Shown piece after piece: positions 51,920-61,311 of a stretch of 64,000 bases of DNA. A model generated the notes under the pieces. That model ran no database searches and was not told the origin of the DNA. It was given only the letters and a program-made list of their open reading frames with translations. The stretch comes from Achromobacter insuavis (lineage in GTDB: Bacteria > Pseudomonadota > Gammaproteobacteria > Burkholderiales > Burkholderiaceae_B). The DNA is taken from the NCBI RefSeq assembly GCF_902859645.1, contig NZ_CADIJR010000011.1, forward strand, positions 57,309 to 121,308. Direction: 5' to 3'. Position 1 is the first letter of the stretch. The number at the start of each line of letters is the position of its first letter. Position numbers and translations under genes: made by a program.

Positions 51920-52933
51920 ATGGGCGAGACCCTGCGGATCGAAGCGGCCCCGCTGACCGGCGACGACATCGCGCTGCTGCGCCGATGCAGCCGCAGCAAG
52001 ACCTTGGCGCTGATAGCCTGCCTGTTCATCTTTCTGCTGCTGGTCAGCATGACGCTGCTGGTCGCCGTGCTGGCCGTGTCCGAATGGCGCTCGCTGCGCG
52101 GCGCCGATGGCGTGATGCTGCTGCTGGTGGTCGTCGGCGCCGGCGTGGGCATGGCGTTCTTCGGGCGGCGTCTGCTGCGGGTGCCGCGCGCCTGGCGCAG
52201 CGTCGCGCGCGCGCTCAAGGGGCGCGCGCCCAAGCAGATCGTGTCGGGCCGCCTGACCGGTTTCGGGCCGGGCGAGCGGCCGGGCATCACTTATGTGTTC
52301 GGCGACCAGCGCGTGGATGTGGCGCTGCCGTTCTGGAACGAGGTCACCAGCGATACCCGCAGCGGCGCCCGGCCGGCCGACGCCGTGGCGTTGACGGATC
52401 TGCCGGTGCGGCTGCACGTGCTGCCGTTGTTGCCGGATGCGCCGGGCTTGTTGCTGCGGGTGGATTACCCGATGAGCGGGCAGGCCTGGACGTCGCTCGA
52501 GGAGATCAGCGACGCCGATCGCGAGAGCGTGAGACGCGAAGAGCGGGGCGTGCGCAAGTTCTTCCTGCTGGCGGCGCTGGCGCCGCTGGCGGTCAGCCTG
52601 TTCGTGCCGCCGGTGATCCTGCTGGCGGCGGTCCTGGCGCTGATGGGGCTGGTGCTGGGCATGCGCAGTCCGCGCCTGAAGCGCGCGCGTCACAAGCAGG
52701 GCGTGCGCGGGGTGGTGGAAGAGGCCGTGACGTATCGCCTGCGCACGCCGAACTCGCTCACGGCATCGCTGGCCCACAATTACCGCGTGGGCGGCGTGAT
52801 GTATCGGGTCGACCATCTCGGGCCCGCCGCGCTGCCGGGGCAGCGCGTGGAATTCGAATACGTGGACGCTGGCGCGCTGGGGCAACGGGAGCTGTCCTTC
52901 CAGATCGAAGACCAGCCCGCCATGACGTTGTGA
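51920..52933 (+). CDS. membrane protein of unknown function, 337 aa
   Basis: ATG at 51920. Two TM helices near the N-terminus (LALIACLFIFLLLVSMTLL and VMLLLVVVGAGVGMAFF) and two more at ~215-250 (FFLLAALAPLAVSLFV, VILLAAVLALMGLVLGM). Between them and at the C-terminus are soluble beta-rich regions (GRLTGFGPGERPGITYVFGD; VTYRLRTPNSLTASLAHNY). The layout recalls DUF3592-like membrane proteins. Middle gene of a three-gene run with the secreted protein and the LRR-like protein. Confidence 0.65.
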   Translation: MGETLRIEAAPLTGDDIALLRRCSRSKTLALIACLFIFLLLVSMTLLVAVLAVSEWRSLRGADGVMLLLVVVGAGVGMAFFGRRLLRVPRAWRSVARALKGRAPKQIVSGRLTGFGPGERPGITYVFGDQRVDVALPFWNEVTSDTRSGARPADAVALTDLPVRLHVLPLLPDAPGLLLRVDYPMSGQAWTSLEEISDADRESVRREERGVRKFFLLAALAPLAVSLFVPPVILLAAVLALMGLVLGMRSPRLKRARHKQGVRGVVEEAVTYRLRTPNSLTASLAHNYRVGGVMYRVDHLGPAALPGQRVEFEYVDAGALGQRELSFQIEDQPAMTL

Positions 52934-52987
52934 CCGCGCGCTTGCCCGGCAGGCGCGATGAATCTTGATGACGACAGGGAGTGAGGC

Positions 52988-54196
52988 GTGTCCGAACCAA
53001 TCGATGTGTCCGGCGAACCCACGGGCTCGGTGAGCCGCGATGGCCGTTTCCGGCTGGGCCTGACCGGGCCGGACAGCCACGTGCTGGTCAGGGAGGCCGG
53101 TCGCGGGGACGTGATCCTCGGGCCTGCCGGCATGGACCGGAAGGCGGATCTGCGCGTGGCGCCTGATGACGCGATTCATTGGCCGGCGTTCGATCCGTTC
53201 GCCACGCCGGCCGGCTCGCCCTGGCCGCGCCACCTCTACTATCACGGCAATGACAGCGGCTTTCTGGGATGGTCCGAACGACGCCGCATCGAACAGTTCA
53301 CCTGGGCGCCGGCGTTTGCCGATGCGCGCCGCATCGACGCCCGCGCGGCCGATATCCAGACGCTGCAGATCCGGCTCGATGCGGTGGTGGGGCATCTGGA
53401 CATCAAGGTGCCCGGCGGCATGCGCCTGGGCCTGCTGGGCGATCTTTCCCGGATCGCCGTCACGGGGGCGGCGCCGGACATGCTGTCGCTGCATCCCGCG
53501 TTGGGCCGGCGCGCCAGCCAGGCGCCCTATGTGCTGCCCGACCTGGGCATGCTGCGGACGGTGACGACGCTGGCGATGTACGGCGAGCCGTTGGCGCAGC
53601 CGATATCGTTGCAGGGGATCGAGCGCTTTGCCGCGTTGGAACAGCTGTCGCTGTGGGGCGGCTTTGCCGACTGGGACGCGCTGGCCCGCCTGCCGCGCCT
53701 GAAGAGCCTGGAGATCCGCTTCGCGCCGGACCTGGCGGGCCTGCCGGCGCTGGATAGCTGGCCGTTGCTGGAGCGCTTCATCGGCTTCAACGTCGAGGAC
53801 GGCGCGGGCAAGCGGCTGAAGGCGCAACTGAAGGCGCGGGAAAAGGTCCGCGCGTGGGCGGACTACACCTCGGTCAGCAAGCTGCGCAAGCCGGAGTGGT
53901 GGCAAAGCGAATATGGGCGGCCGTTTTCGGGGTGGAGCGGCCGCATGGCGAAGTCGGCCAACGCGGCTTATGACATCGCCCTCGATGCCTTGCAAGGGGC
54001 CCGCGACGCGGATGCGGCGCAGTCGGCCATCCAGGCGTTCGCCGGCCATTTCAACGACATGAAGGGCATCGAGACCGCCGAGCGCGAAGACATCGGCGAG
54101 GCCGTGTGGCAATTCAGCCAGCTCGCGCGGGTGGTCGAGCTGGGCGTGACGGAGGCGCAGGCGTTGCGTTGGTTCGATGAGGTTCGGGACTATTGA
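52988..54196 (+). CDS. leucine-rich-repeat-like hypothetical protein, 402 aa
   Basis: GTG start at 52988. The N-terminal ~170 residues are of unknown fold (GRFRLGLTGPDSHVLVREAG, WPRHLYYHGNDSGFLGWSE, TWAPAFADARRIDARAADIQ). A short LRR-like middle follows: LRTVTTLAMYG, FAALEQLSLWGGF, LPRLKSLEIRFAPDLAGLPA; then a helical C-terminus ending ALRWFDEVRDY. Third gene of the run; its stop is 5 bp from the end of a convergent AraC gene. Function unknown. Confidence 0.6.
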   Translation: MSEPIDVSGEPTGSVSRDGRFRLGLTGPDSHVLVREAGRGDVILGPAGMDRKADLRVAPDDAIHWPAFDPFATPAGSPWPRHLYYHGNDSGFLGWSERRRIEQFTWAPAFADARRIDARAADIQTLQIRLDAVVGHLDIKVPGGMRLGLLGDLSRIAVTGAAPDMLSLHPALGRRASQAPYVLPDLGMLRTVTTLAMYGEPLAQPISLQGIERFAALEQLSLWGGFADWDALARLPRLKSLEIRFAPDLAGLPALDSWPLLERFIGFNVEDGAGKRLKAQLKAREKVRAWADYTSVSKLRKPEWWQSEYGRPFSGWSGRMAKSANAAYDIALDALQGARDADAAQSAIQAFAGHFNDMKGIETAEREDIGEAVWQFSQLARVVELGVTEAQALRWFDEVRDY

Positions 54197-54201
54197 CGGC
54201 G

Positions 54202-55140
54202 TCAATGCGTGGCCGCCAGCCCCTCCAGCCGCGCGGCCGGCAATAGCGAAAACACGGTCTTCATCTCGCGCGCTTCCTCGCCGGGGCTGCGCCCGAACAG
54301 GCGCTTGAACTCGCGGTTGAACTGCGACGCGCTTTCATAGCCGACGCGCCCGGCGGCCGCGGCGGCGGTGAGGTTGTCGCGGATCATCAACAGGCGGGCC
54401 TGGTGCAGCCGGATGGACTTGATGTACTGGATCGGCGAGGTGCCCGCCACGGTCTTGAAGTGGGCGTGGAAGGCGGGGGCGCTCAGGCCCGCTTCGCGCG
54501 CCAGGGTGGCGACCTCCATGGGCTGCGCATAGTCGTCGTGGATGCGTTGCAGCACCCGCGAGATGCGGCCGAAATTGCCCTGGCTGGCCAGCGCCGCGCG
54601 GATCGCGCCGCCCTGTTCGCCGACCAGCACGCGAAAGCACAATTCCCGCACGATGCCCGGGCCGATGATGCGGGCCTCGACGGGCGAGGCCAGCGCCCGC
54701 AGCAGCCGCAGCGTGGTGTCCGCCAGCGTGTCGTCCAGCGGCGTGGAGGTGATGCCTTCCGGCGCCGGCGGCGCCGGGCCGTCGCGGCCGTCCAGCGAGA
54801 GCACCAGGTCGGCGATCGTGGTCGGGTCGAGGCGGATCTGTATGGCCAGCAGGGGTTCCTCGGGCGAGGCGTCGGTTTCGGTGGAAAACGGCAGCGGCAC
54901 CGACAGCACCAGGTAATGGCGGGCGTCGTAGCGGTAGACCTTGTCGCCCAGGTAGCCGCGCTTGCTGCCCTGGCAGACGATGACGATGCAGGGTTCGTAC
55001 AGCACCGGGGTGCGTCCCAGCGGGTGGTCGGCGCGCATGAAGCGCACGCCGTCGAGCTGCGAGCGGGTGTAGCCCTGGTGCGGCGCGAGCTGGCCGAGCA
55101 GGGCGGACATCGTGTCTCGGGCGGGCAGCGGAGCCGTCAT
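54202..55140 (-). CDS. AraC-family regulator (AraC_N type)
   Basis: 312 residues from the ATG at 55140. N-terminal AraC_N domain: PCIVIVCQGSKRGYLGDKVYRYDARHYLVLSVPLPF, PLLAIQIRLDPTTIADLV. C-terminal two HTHs: MEVATLAREAGLSAPAFHAHFK and AAAAAGRVGYESASQFNREFKRLFGRSP. Divergent from a SDR gene (170 bp gap), the common layout in which it regulates that dehydrogenase. Confidence 0.88.
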   Translation of the reverse strand: MTAPLPARDTMSALLGQLAPHQGYTRSQLDGVRFMRADHPLGRTPVLYEPCIVIVCQGSKRGYLGDKVYRYDARHYLVLSVPLPFSTETDASPEEPLLAIQIRLDPTTIADLVLSLDGRDGPAPPAPEGITSTPLDDTLADTTLRLLRALASPVEARIIGPGIVRELCFRVLVGEQGGAIRAALASQGNFGRISRVLQRIHDDYAQPMEVATLAREAGLSAPAFHAHFKTVAGTSPIQYIKSIRLHQARLLMIRDNLTAAAAAGRVGYESASQFNREFKRLFGRSPGEEAREMKTVFSLLPAARLEGLAATH

Positions 55141-55309
55141 GGTGGAATGCCTCGGGTAAGAGTCTTGGGCATCATTTTGCACCGAATCGGCGATAAATAA
55201 AGAGCGGGAAAGAGGAATGGGCAATCATCCCATAGCCCTGTGCCTATCCGGCCGGGGCCGCCGCGCCTAGCATTTGATCCTGCAATCCAACCCCTCAGGA
55301 GATCAGGAA

Positions 55310-56164
55310 ATGCAAACGATCCAAACCAACAAGACCTGGTTCATCACCGGCGCGGCGCGCGGCATCGGGCTGTCGCTGGCCCGCCAGTTGCTGGCGCGCG
55401 GCGACCACGTGGCCGCCACCTCGCGCACGCTGGCCAGCCTGCACCAGGCGCTGGGCGACGATCATCCGCGCCTCTTGGCGCTGGAAGTGGACCTGGTGTC
55501 CGAGGCCAGCGTCCAGGCCGCCATCGACAAGACCATCGCCGCCTTCGGCCGCATCGACTACGTGGTCAACAATGCCGGCTACGGCCAGCAGGGCCCGATG
55601 GAGGCGCTGGACGACGACGAGGTGCGCCGCAATTTCGATGTCAACGTGTTCGCGCCGCTGCACGTGCTGCGCCATGTGCTGCCGCACCTGCGCAAGCAGG
55701 GCAGCGGCCATGTCTTCAACGTCGCCTCGATCGCCGGTTTCACCGGCGGCTACGCGGGCTGGGGCTGCTACGTGGCGACCAAGTTCGCGCTGGCCGGGCT
55801 GACCGAGACCCTGGCGGCGGAGACCGCCGAATTCGGCATCAAGGCCACCGTGGTGTACCCGGGGCCGGTGCGCACGGATTTCCTGAACGACAACAGCCTG
55901 GTCATCGCGCGCCGCAAGATCGCCGACTACACCGCGGCCCAGGCCTCGCTGGACCTGCACCGCGAAGGCATGAACGGCCGCCAGGACGGCGATCCCGAGA
56001 AGCTGGCCCTGCTGATCCAGGAGGTCGCGGCCCTGGACGCGCCGCCGCTGCATCTGTTCGTGGGCAAGATCGCCAATGACCTGGCCGAACAGAAGCTGGA
56101 GACGGTGCGGGGGGATTTCGATGCGTGGCGTCAGCGGGCGGGGGTGGGAACGGACTTTGCCTGA
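55310..56164 (+). CDS. short-chain dehydrogenase/reductase (SDR)
   Basis: 284 residues from the ATG at 55310, CAGGAG upstream. Cofactor motif WFITGAARGIGLSLA (TGxxxGIG), VVNNAGYGQQGP (NNAG), and active site VASIAGFTGGYAGWGCYVATKFAL (Ser, YxxxK). R40 after the second strand (VAATSRTL) suggests NADPH. Ketone or aldehyde reductase of unknown substrate; expected target of the divergent AraC gene. Confidence 0.9.
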   Translation: MQTIQTNKTWFITGAARGIGLSLARQLLARGDHVAATSRTLASLHQALGDDHPRLLALEVDLVSEASVQAAIDKTIAAFGRIDYVVNNAGYGQQGPMEALDDDEVRRNFDVNVFAPLHVLRHVLPHLRKQGSGHVFNVASIAGFTGGYAGWGCYVATKFALAGLTETLAAETAEFGIKATVVYPGPVRTDFLNDNSLVIARRKIADYTAAQASLDLHREGMNGRQDGDPEKLALLIQEVAALDAPPLHLFVGKIANDLAEQKLETVRGDFDAWRQRAGVGTDFA

Positions 56165-56185
56165 ACGGCGATGCGCCCGCCAACG

Positions 56186-57022
56186 TCAGCGCGCGGGCCG
56201 GTGTTGCAGGCAGAACATTGACTGCATGCCGGCCAGGAATTCGGCGTCGCTGCTGTGCCAGCGCGCGTTCGCCAGATGCTCGCTGTCGGGACCGGCCGGA
56301 AACCGCAGTTGTTCGCTCTCGTCCGTTGCCGCGGCGTGGATGGCCGCGGCAACCTGTTCGGGCGTCGTCACGGCAGCGCCGGGCGCGCCCAGTTGCGCGA
56401 ACAGCTGGGCGGCATACGCCTCATAAGGGGCAGTGATCAGCCCGTTCATGCGCGGCATGCCGTTCGCCGTGAACGCGGTGCCGGGGCCGTAGCCGGGTTC
56501 GACCAGGCGCACGCGCACCCCTACGGAATGCAGTTCGTAGTACAGGGCCTCGGTGAAGCCTTCGATGGCCCACTTGCTGGCTGCGTAGGGGGCCACCAGC
56601 GGCATGCCTGCGAAACAGACGCTGGACGTGACATTGATGATGGTGCCCTGGCCCCGTTCGCGCATCTGCGGGATGACGGCCTTGCTCGTACGCATGACGC
56701 CGAAGGTATTGGTTTCGAAGACCTCGCGTATGGTCGCCAGGGGCGTGGTTTCCAGCGGCGAGAGCAAACCGATGCCCGCGTTGTTGACCAGGACGTCGAT
56801 CTGGCCGAATGCCTCCAGCCCCTGGGTGATGGCCTGGTCGATGCTGTCCGCGTCGGTGACGTCCATGCGCACGACGCGCACGGCCCCCGGTCCGGCGGAA
56901 CGGAACAGGTCCGGATCCGGGCGGCGCATGGTCGCGATGACGTTCCATCCCTGCGCGGCGAAATAGTCGGCGGTGGCTTTGCCGTAGCCCGACGAGCAGC
57001 CGGTGATCAATGCGGTTTTCAT
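56186..57022 (-). CDS. short-chain dehydrogenase/reductase (SDR)
   Basis: 278 residues from the ATG at 57022 (MKTALITGCSSGYGKATADY). TGxxxGYG cofactor motif, VLVNNAGIGLLSPLE, and active site INVTSSVCFAGMPLVAPYAASKWA (Ser, YxxxK). R33 in ATMRRPDP again favours NADPH. Divergent from an AraC gene 73 bp away. Convergent with the SDR at 55310, 22 bp between their stops, so the region is two mirror-image AraC/SDR modules. Confidence 0.9.
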   Translation of the reverse strand: MKTALITGCSSGYGKATADYFAAQGWNVIATMRRPDPDLFRSAGPGAVRVVRMDVTDADSIDQAITQGLEAFGQIDVLVNNAGIGLLSPLETTPLATIREVFETNTFGVMRTSKAVIPQMRERGQGTIINVTSSVCFAGMPLVAPYAASKWAIEGFTEALYYELHSVGVRVRLVEPGYGPGTAFTANGMPRMNGLITAPYEAYAAQLFAQLGAPGAAVTTPEQVAAAIHAAATDESEQLRFPAGPDSEHLANARWHSSDAEFLAGMQSMFCLQHRPAR

Positions 57023-57095
57023 AGTCGCTCCTTGTTCGATAGGGGCATCGTAGAGCGGTTGACCAAGACGATAAATAGCGAATAGTCTATGACTC

Positions 57096-58115
57096 ATGCG
57101 AGATCGTCTTGATTCAGACCCGCTGGGCGCCGTCGTGGCCTTGCTGCGTCCGCGAACCGTTCTGTCCAAGTTCGTCAGTGGCGCGGGGCGATGGGCCGTG
57201 CAATATCCCGACTTCGGGCATCCCAGTTTTGGCTTGATGCTGACCGGCGCGTGCTGGCTGCACGTCGACGGCGGCGAGCCATTCCTGTTCGAGGCGGGAG
57301 ACTATCTGCTGTTGCCTTCCACCCCGGGCTTCCGGATGGGCAGTGACCCGGAGGCGTTGGAGACGCCGACGATACGCGTGGCCACGACCGAGCCCGTGGC
57401 GGACGTGCGTCACGGCGAGCCGCGCGACGAGGCTGCCGTCAGGATGTTGGGCGGTTTCTTCATGTTCGATGCCGCGAATGCGCCGTTGCTGTTGGAACGG
57501 TTGCCGAGGGTGGTGCATATCAAATCGGGCGATCGCGGCGCGGAGCGATTGCGCTGGATGACGGGCGTGATTGGCGAGGAAAGCGCGAACCCGCGGCCTG
57601 GCGGCGATGCGATCCTCACCCGCCTTGCCGAAATCATGCTGATCGAGGCGTTGCGCTGGCATCCGCCGCAAGCGGACGGCGCGGCGCCGCCTGGCGGCCT
57701 GTTGGCCGGGCTGGCGAATCCGCGCATGGCAGCCGCGCTGCGCCTGATCCACGGCGATGTCGCGCACCGCTGGACCATCGAGGAACTGGCGGGCCGGATC
57801 GGCATGTCGCGCGCGGCATTCGCGGCCCGTTTCATGCAAGTCCTGGGCGTTCCGCCAATGGAGTATGTGCTGCGCTGGCGCATGGCGCTGGCCAAGGACA
57901 TGTTGCGCCATGACGGCTTGTCCCTGGGAGAGGTCGCGCATGCAATCGGCTATCAGTCCGCGAGCGCCTTCAGCGCGGCGTTCAGCCGCTCGGTGGGGCT
58001 ATCGCCGAGCGTGTTTGCAAGAATGGATGCGGCCGGGGACGAGCCGCCGTCTCGCCCCGTGTCACCGCGGTCGCCCGCGCGTCGCCGGCGCCCTGATTTC
58101 CCCCGCGATCTCTGA
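57096..58115 (+). CDS. AraC-family regulator (cupin_6 type)
   Basis: 339 residues. Cupin-like N-terminus: GLMLTGACWLHVDGGEPFLF, EAGDYLLLPSTPGFRMGSDP. HTHs: WTIEELAGRIGMSRAAFAARF and LGEVAHAIGYQSASAFSAAFSRSVG. An unusually basic Pro/Arg tail (SPRSPARRRRPDFPRDL) overlaps the last 54 bp of the convergent Rrf2 gene. It likely controls the SDR at 56186. Confidence 0.87.
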   Translation: MRDRLDSDPLGAVVALLRPRTVLSKFVSGAGRWAVQYPDFGHPSFGLMLTGACWLHVDGGEPFLFEAGDYLLLPSTPGFRMGSDPEALETPTIRVATTEPVADVRHGEPRDEAAVRMLGGFFMFDAANAPLLLERLPRVVHIKSGDRGAERLRWMTGVIGEESANPRPGGDAILTRLAEIMLIEALRWHPPQADGAAPPGGLLAGLANPRMAAALRLIHGDVAHRWTIEELAGRIGMSRAAFAARFMQVLGVPPMEYVLRWRMALAKDMLRHDGLSLGEVAHAIGYQSASAFSAAFSRSVGLSPSVFARMDAAGDEPPSRPVSPRSPARRRRPDFPRDL

Positions 58116-58499
58116 CAGCGGAACCTCCCCGAACGCCGTCATCAGCGCCGCCGACGCCGTTGCCAGCGCGGCGTTGATGCGCCGGTTCACCGCCGCCTCC
58201 ACCGGGCAGGCGTCATTGTCCTGCGCGGGGCCGACGGCGAACAGGGACGTGTGCGCGATGGCTTCGCACACGTCCCGCACCGTCAGGGTGTCCAGGTCGC
58301 GGGCCAGCGCCCACCCGCCGCCCGGGCCGCCGGTGGAGGTGACGAAGCCCGCGTCGCGCAGCGCGCCCATGGTGCGGCGCACGACCACGGGATTGGTGTG
58401 CAGCATCAGCGCGATGGTCTGCGACGTGGTCGTGCCGCCGCGCAGGTGCATGTGGATCAGGACGTGCAGCAGGCGGGCGAGGCGGGTGTCTCGTTGCAT
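58062..58499 (-). CDS. Rrf2-family transcriptional regulator
   Basis: 145 residues from the ATG at 58499 (MQRDTRLARLLHVLIHMHLR). Winged HTH: TTTSQTIALMLHTNPVVVRRTMGALRDAGFV, then STGGPGGGWALARDLDTLTVRDVCEAI, the Rrf2 pattern. Only one Cys in the usual cluster region (DNDACPV), so it is probably not an Fe-S sensor but a YwnA/NsrR-like redox regulator lacking it. Divergent from the epoxide hydrolase gene, 88 bp apart. Confidence 0.87.
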   Translation of the reverse strand: MQRDTRLARLLHVLIHMHLRGGTTTSQTIALMLHTNPVVVRRTMGALRDAGFVTSTGGPGGGWALARDLDTLTVRDVCEAIAHTSLFAVGPAQDNDACPVEAAVNRRINAALATASAALMTAFGEVPLSEIAGEIRAPATRGRPR

Positions 58500-58586
58500 G
58501 GATTCGGGGCCGTGGAAATGTGCAACTTTTAATGTTACTCTTTTGGCGAACATTTGTGCCATTTCACGTCTTTATCGAGAGCCGAC

Positions 58587-59561
58587 ATGCCCGCAGCCCG
58601 CCAACGCTTCATCGAGACCAACGGTATCCGCCTCCACGTGAGGGAACAGGGCGAGGGGCCGTTGGTCATCCTCTGCCACGGCTTTCCCGAGACTTCGCAT
58701 GCCTGGCGTCATCAGCTCGATGCGCTGGGACAGGCGGGGTTTCACGCGGTCGCGCCGGATCTGCGCGGCTACGGCGACAGCGACTGTCCGCCGGACATCG
58801 CGCATTATTCGGCGCTCGACGTGATCGGCGATCTGGTCGGGCTGGCGGACGCGCTGGGCCAGCGCCGGGCGGTGCTGGTCGGCAACGACTGGGGCGCGTC
58901 GATCGCCTGGCAGGCGGCGCAGCTGCGGCCGGACCGGTTCCGGGCCGTGGCGGCGCTCGGCGTGCCGATGATGGGACGCGCGCCAATGGCGCCGAGCCGG
59001 CTGTTCCCGCAGAACGAACAGGCGTGGTTCTACACGCATTACTTCTGCGAGCCGGGTTTGGCCGAGCAGGAATTCGAGCGGGATATCGCGCTGACCTTGC
59101 GCAAGATCTATTACGGCGCCTCGGGCGCCCTGGGCCCGCGCGAGGCCGCGACGCCCAATCCCTTCGGCATGGTGCCGCGCGCGGGCGGGCTGCTGGACGC
59201 GCTGCCCGATCCGGCCGTGTTGCCGGCGTGGCTGGCCGCCGCGGACCTGGCGCAATTCGCGCGCGCCTTCGGCGTATCGGGTTTTCGTGGCGGCTTGAAC
59301 TACTACCGCAACCTGGATCGCAATTGGCGGGACCAGGCCGCCTTCGCCGGCCTGCGCGTCGAGGTGCCGGCGCTGTATCTGGCGGGCGAATACGACACGG
59401 GACTGGCCATGCCCGGCATGCGCCAGATCATCGAGGCCATGCCGGCCATCGTGCCCGATCTGCGCGGCTCGCAGGTGATCGCCGGCGCGGGGCACTGGTT
59501 GCCGCAAGAGGCGCCGGACGCGGTCAACGCGGCCTTGATCGGCTTTCTTCGGGCGCTGTGA
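58587..59561 (+). CDS. alpha/beta hydrolase, epoxide hydrolase type
   Basis: 324 residues from the ATG at 58587. Oxyanion motif LCHGFPETSHAW (HGxP), Asp nucleophile at ~101 in LVGNDWGASIAWQ, lid Tyr pair GGLNYYRNLDRNW, acid region LAGEYDTGLAMP and catalytic His GAGHWLPQEAP. This set, with Asp not Ser, points to soluble epoxide hydrolase or haloalkane-dehalogenase-like enzymes; the YYRN lid favours epoxides. Presumed target of the divergent Rrf2 regulator. Confidence 0.87.
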   Translation: MPAARQRFIETNGIRLHVREQGEGPLVILCHGFPETSHAWRHQLDALGQAGFHAVAPDLRGYGDSDCPPDIAHYSALDVIGDLVGLADALGQRRAVLVGNDWGASIAWQAAQLRPDRFRAVAALGVPMMGRAPMAPSRLFPQNEQAWFYTHYFCEPGLAEQEFERDIALTLRKIYYGASGALGPREAATPNPFGMVPRAGGLLDALPDPAVLPAWLAAADLAQFARAFGVSGFRGGLNYYRNLDRNWRDQAAFAGLRVEVPALYLAGEYDTGLAMPGMRQIIEAMPAIVPDLRGSQVIAGAGHWLPQEAPDAVNAALIGFLRAL

Positions 59562-59628
59562 GGGACGGGGGAACGCCTTTCGGCAAGGATGAGGCCGTGC
59601 GGCCAAGGAAGGCCGCGCGGATTCGGAC

Positions 59629-60462
59629 TCAGCCGGCTGCCTGCCGTTCCGTCATGTAGCGCCCCGGCGACGTCCCCAGCGCCTTGCGGAACATGGTGAC
59701 GAAGCCGCCGGCGCTTTCATAGCCCAGTTCATCGGCCACCTGTTGCACCGAGGCGCCGGTGCCGAGCCACTTCACCGCCAGCATCAGGTGCAGTTGCTGG
59801 CGCCAGCGGCCGAAGCTCATGCCGGTCTGCTGCGTGAGCAGCCGCGCCAGGGTGCGTTCGCTCAGGCCCACGCGCCGCGCCCAGCTCTGCATGGTGCCGC
59901 GGTCGGCGGGATGGTCCATGATGGCCTGCGCGATCTTGCGCAGGCGGGGATCGGACGGCATGGGCAGGTGCAGGGTGCCAAGCGGCGCCGACGCCAGTTC
60001 GTGCAGCAGCAGCCAGACCAGGTGCATGGCGGGGCCGTCTTCCGGGTACAGCAGCGGCAGCTGCGCGGAGCGGATCACCAGTTCGCGCAGCAGCGCCGTG
60101 GTCGACACCGCGCAGCAGGTGGCGGGCAGGTCGGCCGCGACCGCGGGATCGACGAAGGCGACGTAGACCTCGATGGTGCCGGCGGCGGTGATCTTGTGCA
60201 GCACGTCGCCCGGCACCCACAGCGCGCTCTGCGGAGGGACCAGCCACAGGGCGCCTTCGAGCTCGCAAGTGAGCACGCCGCGCAGCAGCAGCATCAGTTG
60301 CGCCTTGCGATGGCGGTGGAAATCCTTTTCGAGGCGATCCAGTCCGTGCAGGTCGAGGCTGGCCACGTCGATGCCGGTGGTGCCCATGGTCACGACGGGG
60401 CGCGGCACCAGGTCGGGATCGATCCACTCCGGGGCGTCGGCGAGGTTGGTCAGGACGGGCAT
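59629..60462 (-). CDS. AraC-family regulator with cupin N-terminus
   Basis: 277 residues. Cupin: DFHRHRKAQLMLLLRGVLTC, ELEGALWLVPPQSALWVPGD. HTHs: MQSWARRVGLSERTLARLLT and VQQVADELGYESAGGFVTMFRKALGTSP. The layout (FHRH, WVPP) is that of the NimR/YdeO-like AraC regulators that often control a divergent transport or modification gene. Divergent from the O-methyltransferase gene (133 bp). Confidence 0.88.
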   Translation of the reverse strand: MPVLTNLADAPEWIDPDLVPRPVVTMGTTGIDVASLDLHGLDRLEKDFHRHRKAQLMLLLRGVLTCELEGALWLVPPQSALWVPGDVLHKITAAGTIEVYVAFVDPAVAADLPATCCAVSTTALLRELVIRSAQLPLLYPEDGPAMHLVWLLLHELASAPLGTLHLPMPSDPRLRKIAQAIMDHPADRGTMQSWARRVGLSERTLARLLTQQTGMSFGRWRQQLHLMLAVKWLGTGASVQQVADELGYESAGGFVTMFRKALGTSPGRYMTERQAAG

Positions 60463-60595
60463 GGCGGCGGTTGCGCGGATTGGCAGGAATTTGGAATTTA
60501 TTGGCGTAGTTTACCAATGCTGCCAGATCCCGGGCTTCCTACCATGGCGGCACGGCGGCGCGATTTGCCACCGTTCATTGCCAAAGGAAGCAATC

Positions 60596-61300
60596 ATGGA
60601 TTCACTGAGCAGCGGGCGCGTCGCCCAAACCCTGCAACGCCTGTTGGCCGAGGCGGAGATCGCCGACAAGGGCCTGATGGACCAGTTCGAAGGCGGCATG
60701 GCCGCGCTGTCCGAGCAGGCCCATGCCGACATCATCGCCGACATGGTGGCCGAGGAACGGCGCGATCTGCGCGGCGTGTATCGCGGCTACGCCAACAACT
60801 TCCTCAACGTCGCCCCGGCGTATGGCCGGTTCCTGTATCAGTGCGCGCGGGCGCGGCGGGCCACGCGCATCGTCGAGTTCGGCACCTCGATGGGGATCTC
60901 CACGATCTACCTGGCCGCGGCCTTGCGCGACATGGGCGGCGGCCAGTTGATCGGCACCGAGCTGGAGCCGGAAAAAGCGGCGCGGGCCCGCGCCAACCTG
61001 GAGGCCGCCGGCCTGGCGGACCTGGTCGACATCCGCGTCGGCGATGCCCGCGAGACGCTGGCGCACGTGGATGGCGAGATCGATCTGGTGCTGCTGGACG
61101 GCGCCTTCAGCCTCTACCTGCCAGTGCTCAAGCTGCTCGAGCCGCACTTGCGCGGCGGCACGCCGATCCTGGCGGAGAACGCCTGGGAGCAGGGCAACGA
61201 CTACCTCGATTACGTGCGCGATCCCGCCAACGGTTATCTGTCGCAACCGCTGCCGGTCACCGAGGGCCGCGGCAACGAATTCACGATCGTGACGCGATGA
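60596..61300 (+). CDS. O-methyltransferase (SAM-dependent, COMT-like)
   Basis: 234 residues from the ATG at 60596, AAAGGA upstream. SAM motifs: RIVEFGTSMGISTIYLAAAL (motif I), LIGTELEPEKAARARANLEAAG, VDIRVGDARETL and IDLVLLDGAFSLYLPVLKLL, as in class-I O-methyltransferases of the DUF1442/caffeoyl-CoA type. Terminal VTEGRGNEFTIVTR. Start of a run with the siderophore-interacting protein, with which its stop overlaps or abuts. Confidence 0.85.
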   Translation: MDSLSSGRVAQTLQRLLAEAEIADKGLMDQFEGGMAALSEQAHADIIADMVAEERRDLRGVYRGYANNFLNVAPAYGRFLYQCARARRATRIVEFGTSMGISTIYLAAALRDMGGGQLIGTELEPEKAARARANLEAAGLADLVDIRVGDARETLAHVDGEIDLVLLDGAFSLYLPVLKLLEPHLRGGTPILAENAWEQGNDYLDYVRDPANGYLSQPLPVTEGRGNEFTIVTR

Positions 61301-61311
61301 ACGGAGAACGC

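Noticed and set aside
61297-61311. ATG at 61297 as the start of the SIP-like gene
   Set aside because: Kept as an alternative; ACGGAG sits at the right distance for 61312, not for 61297.
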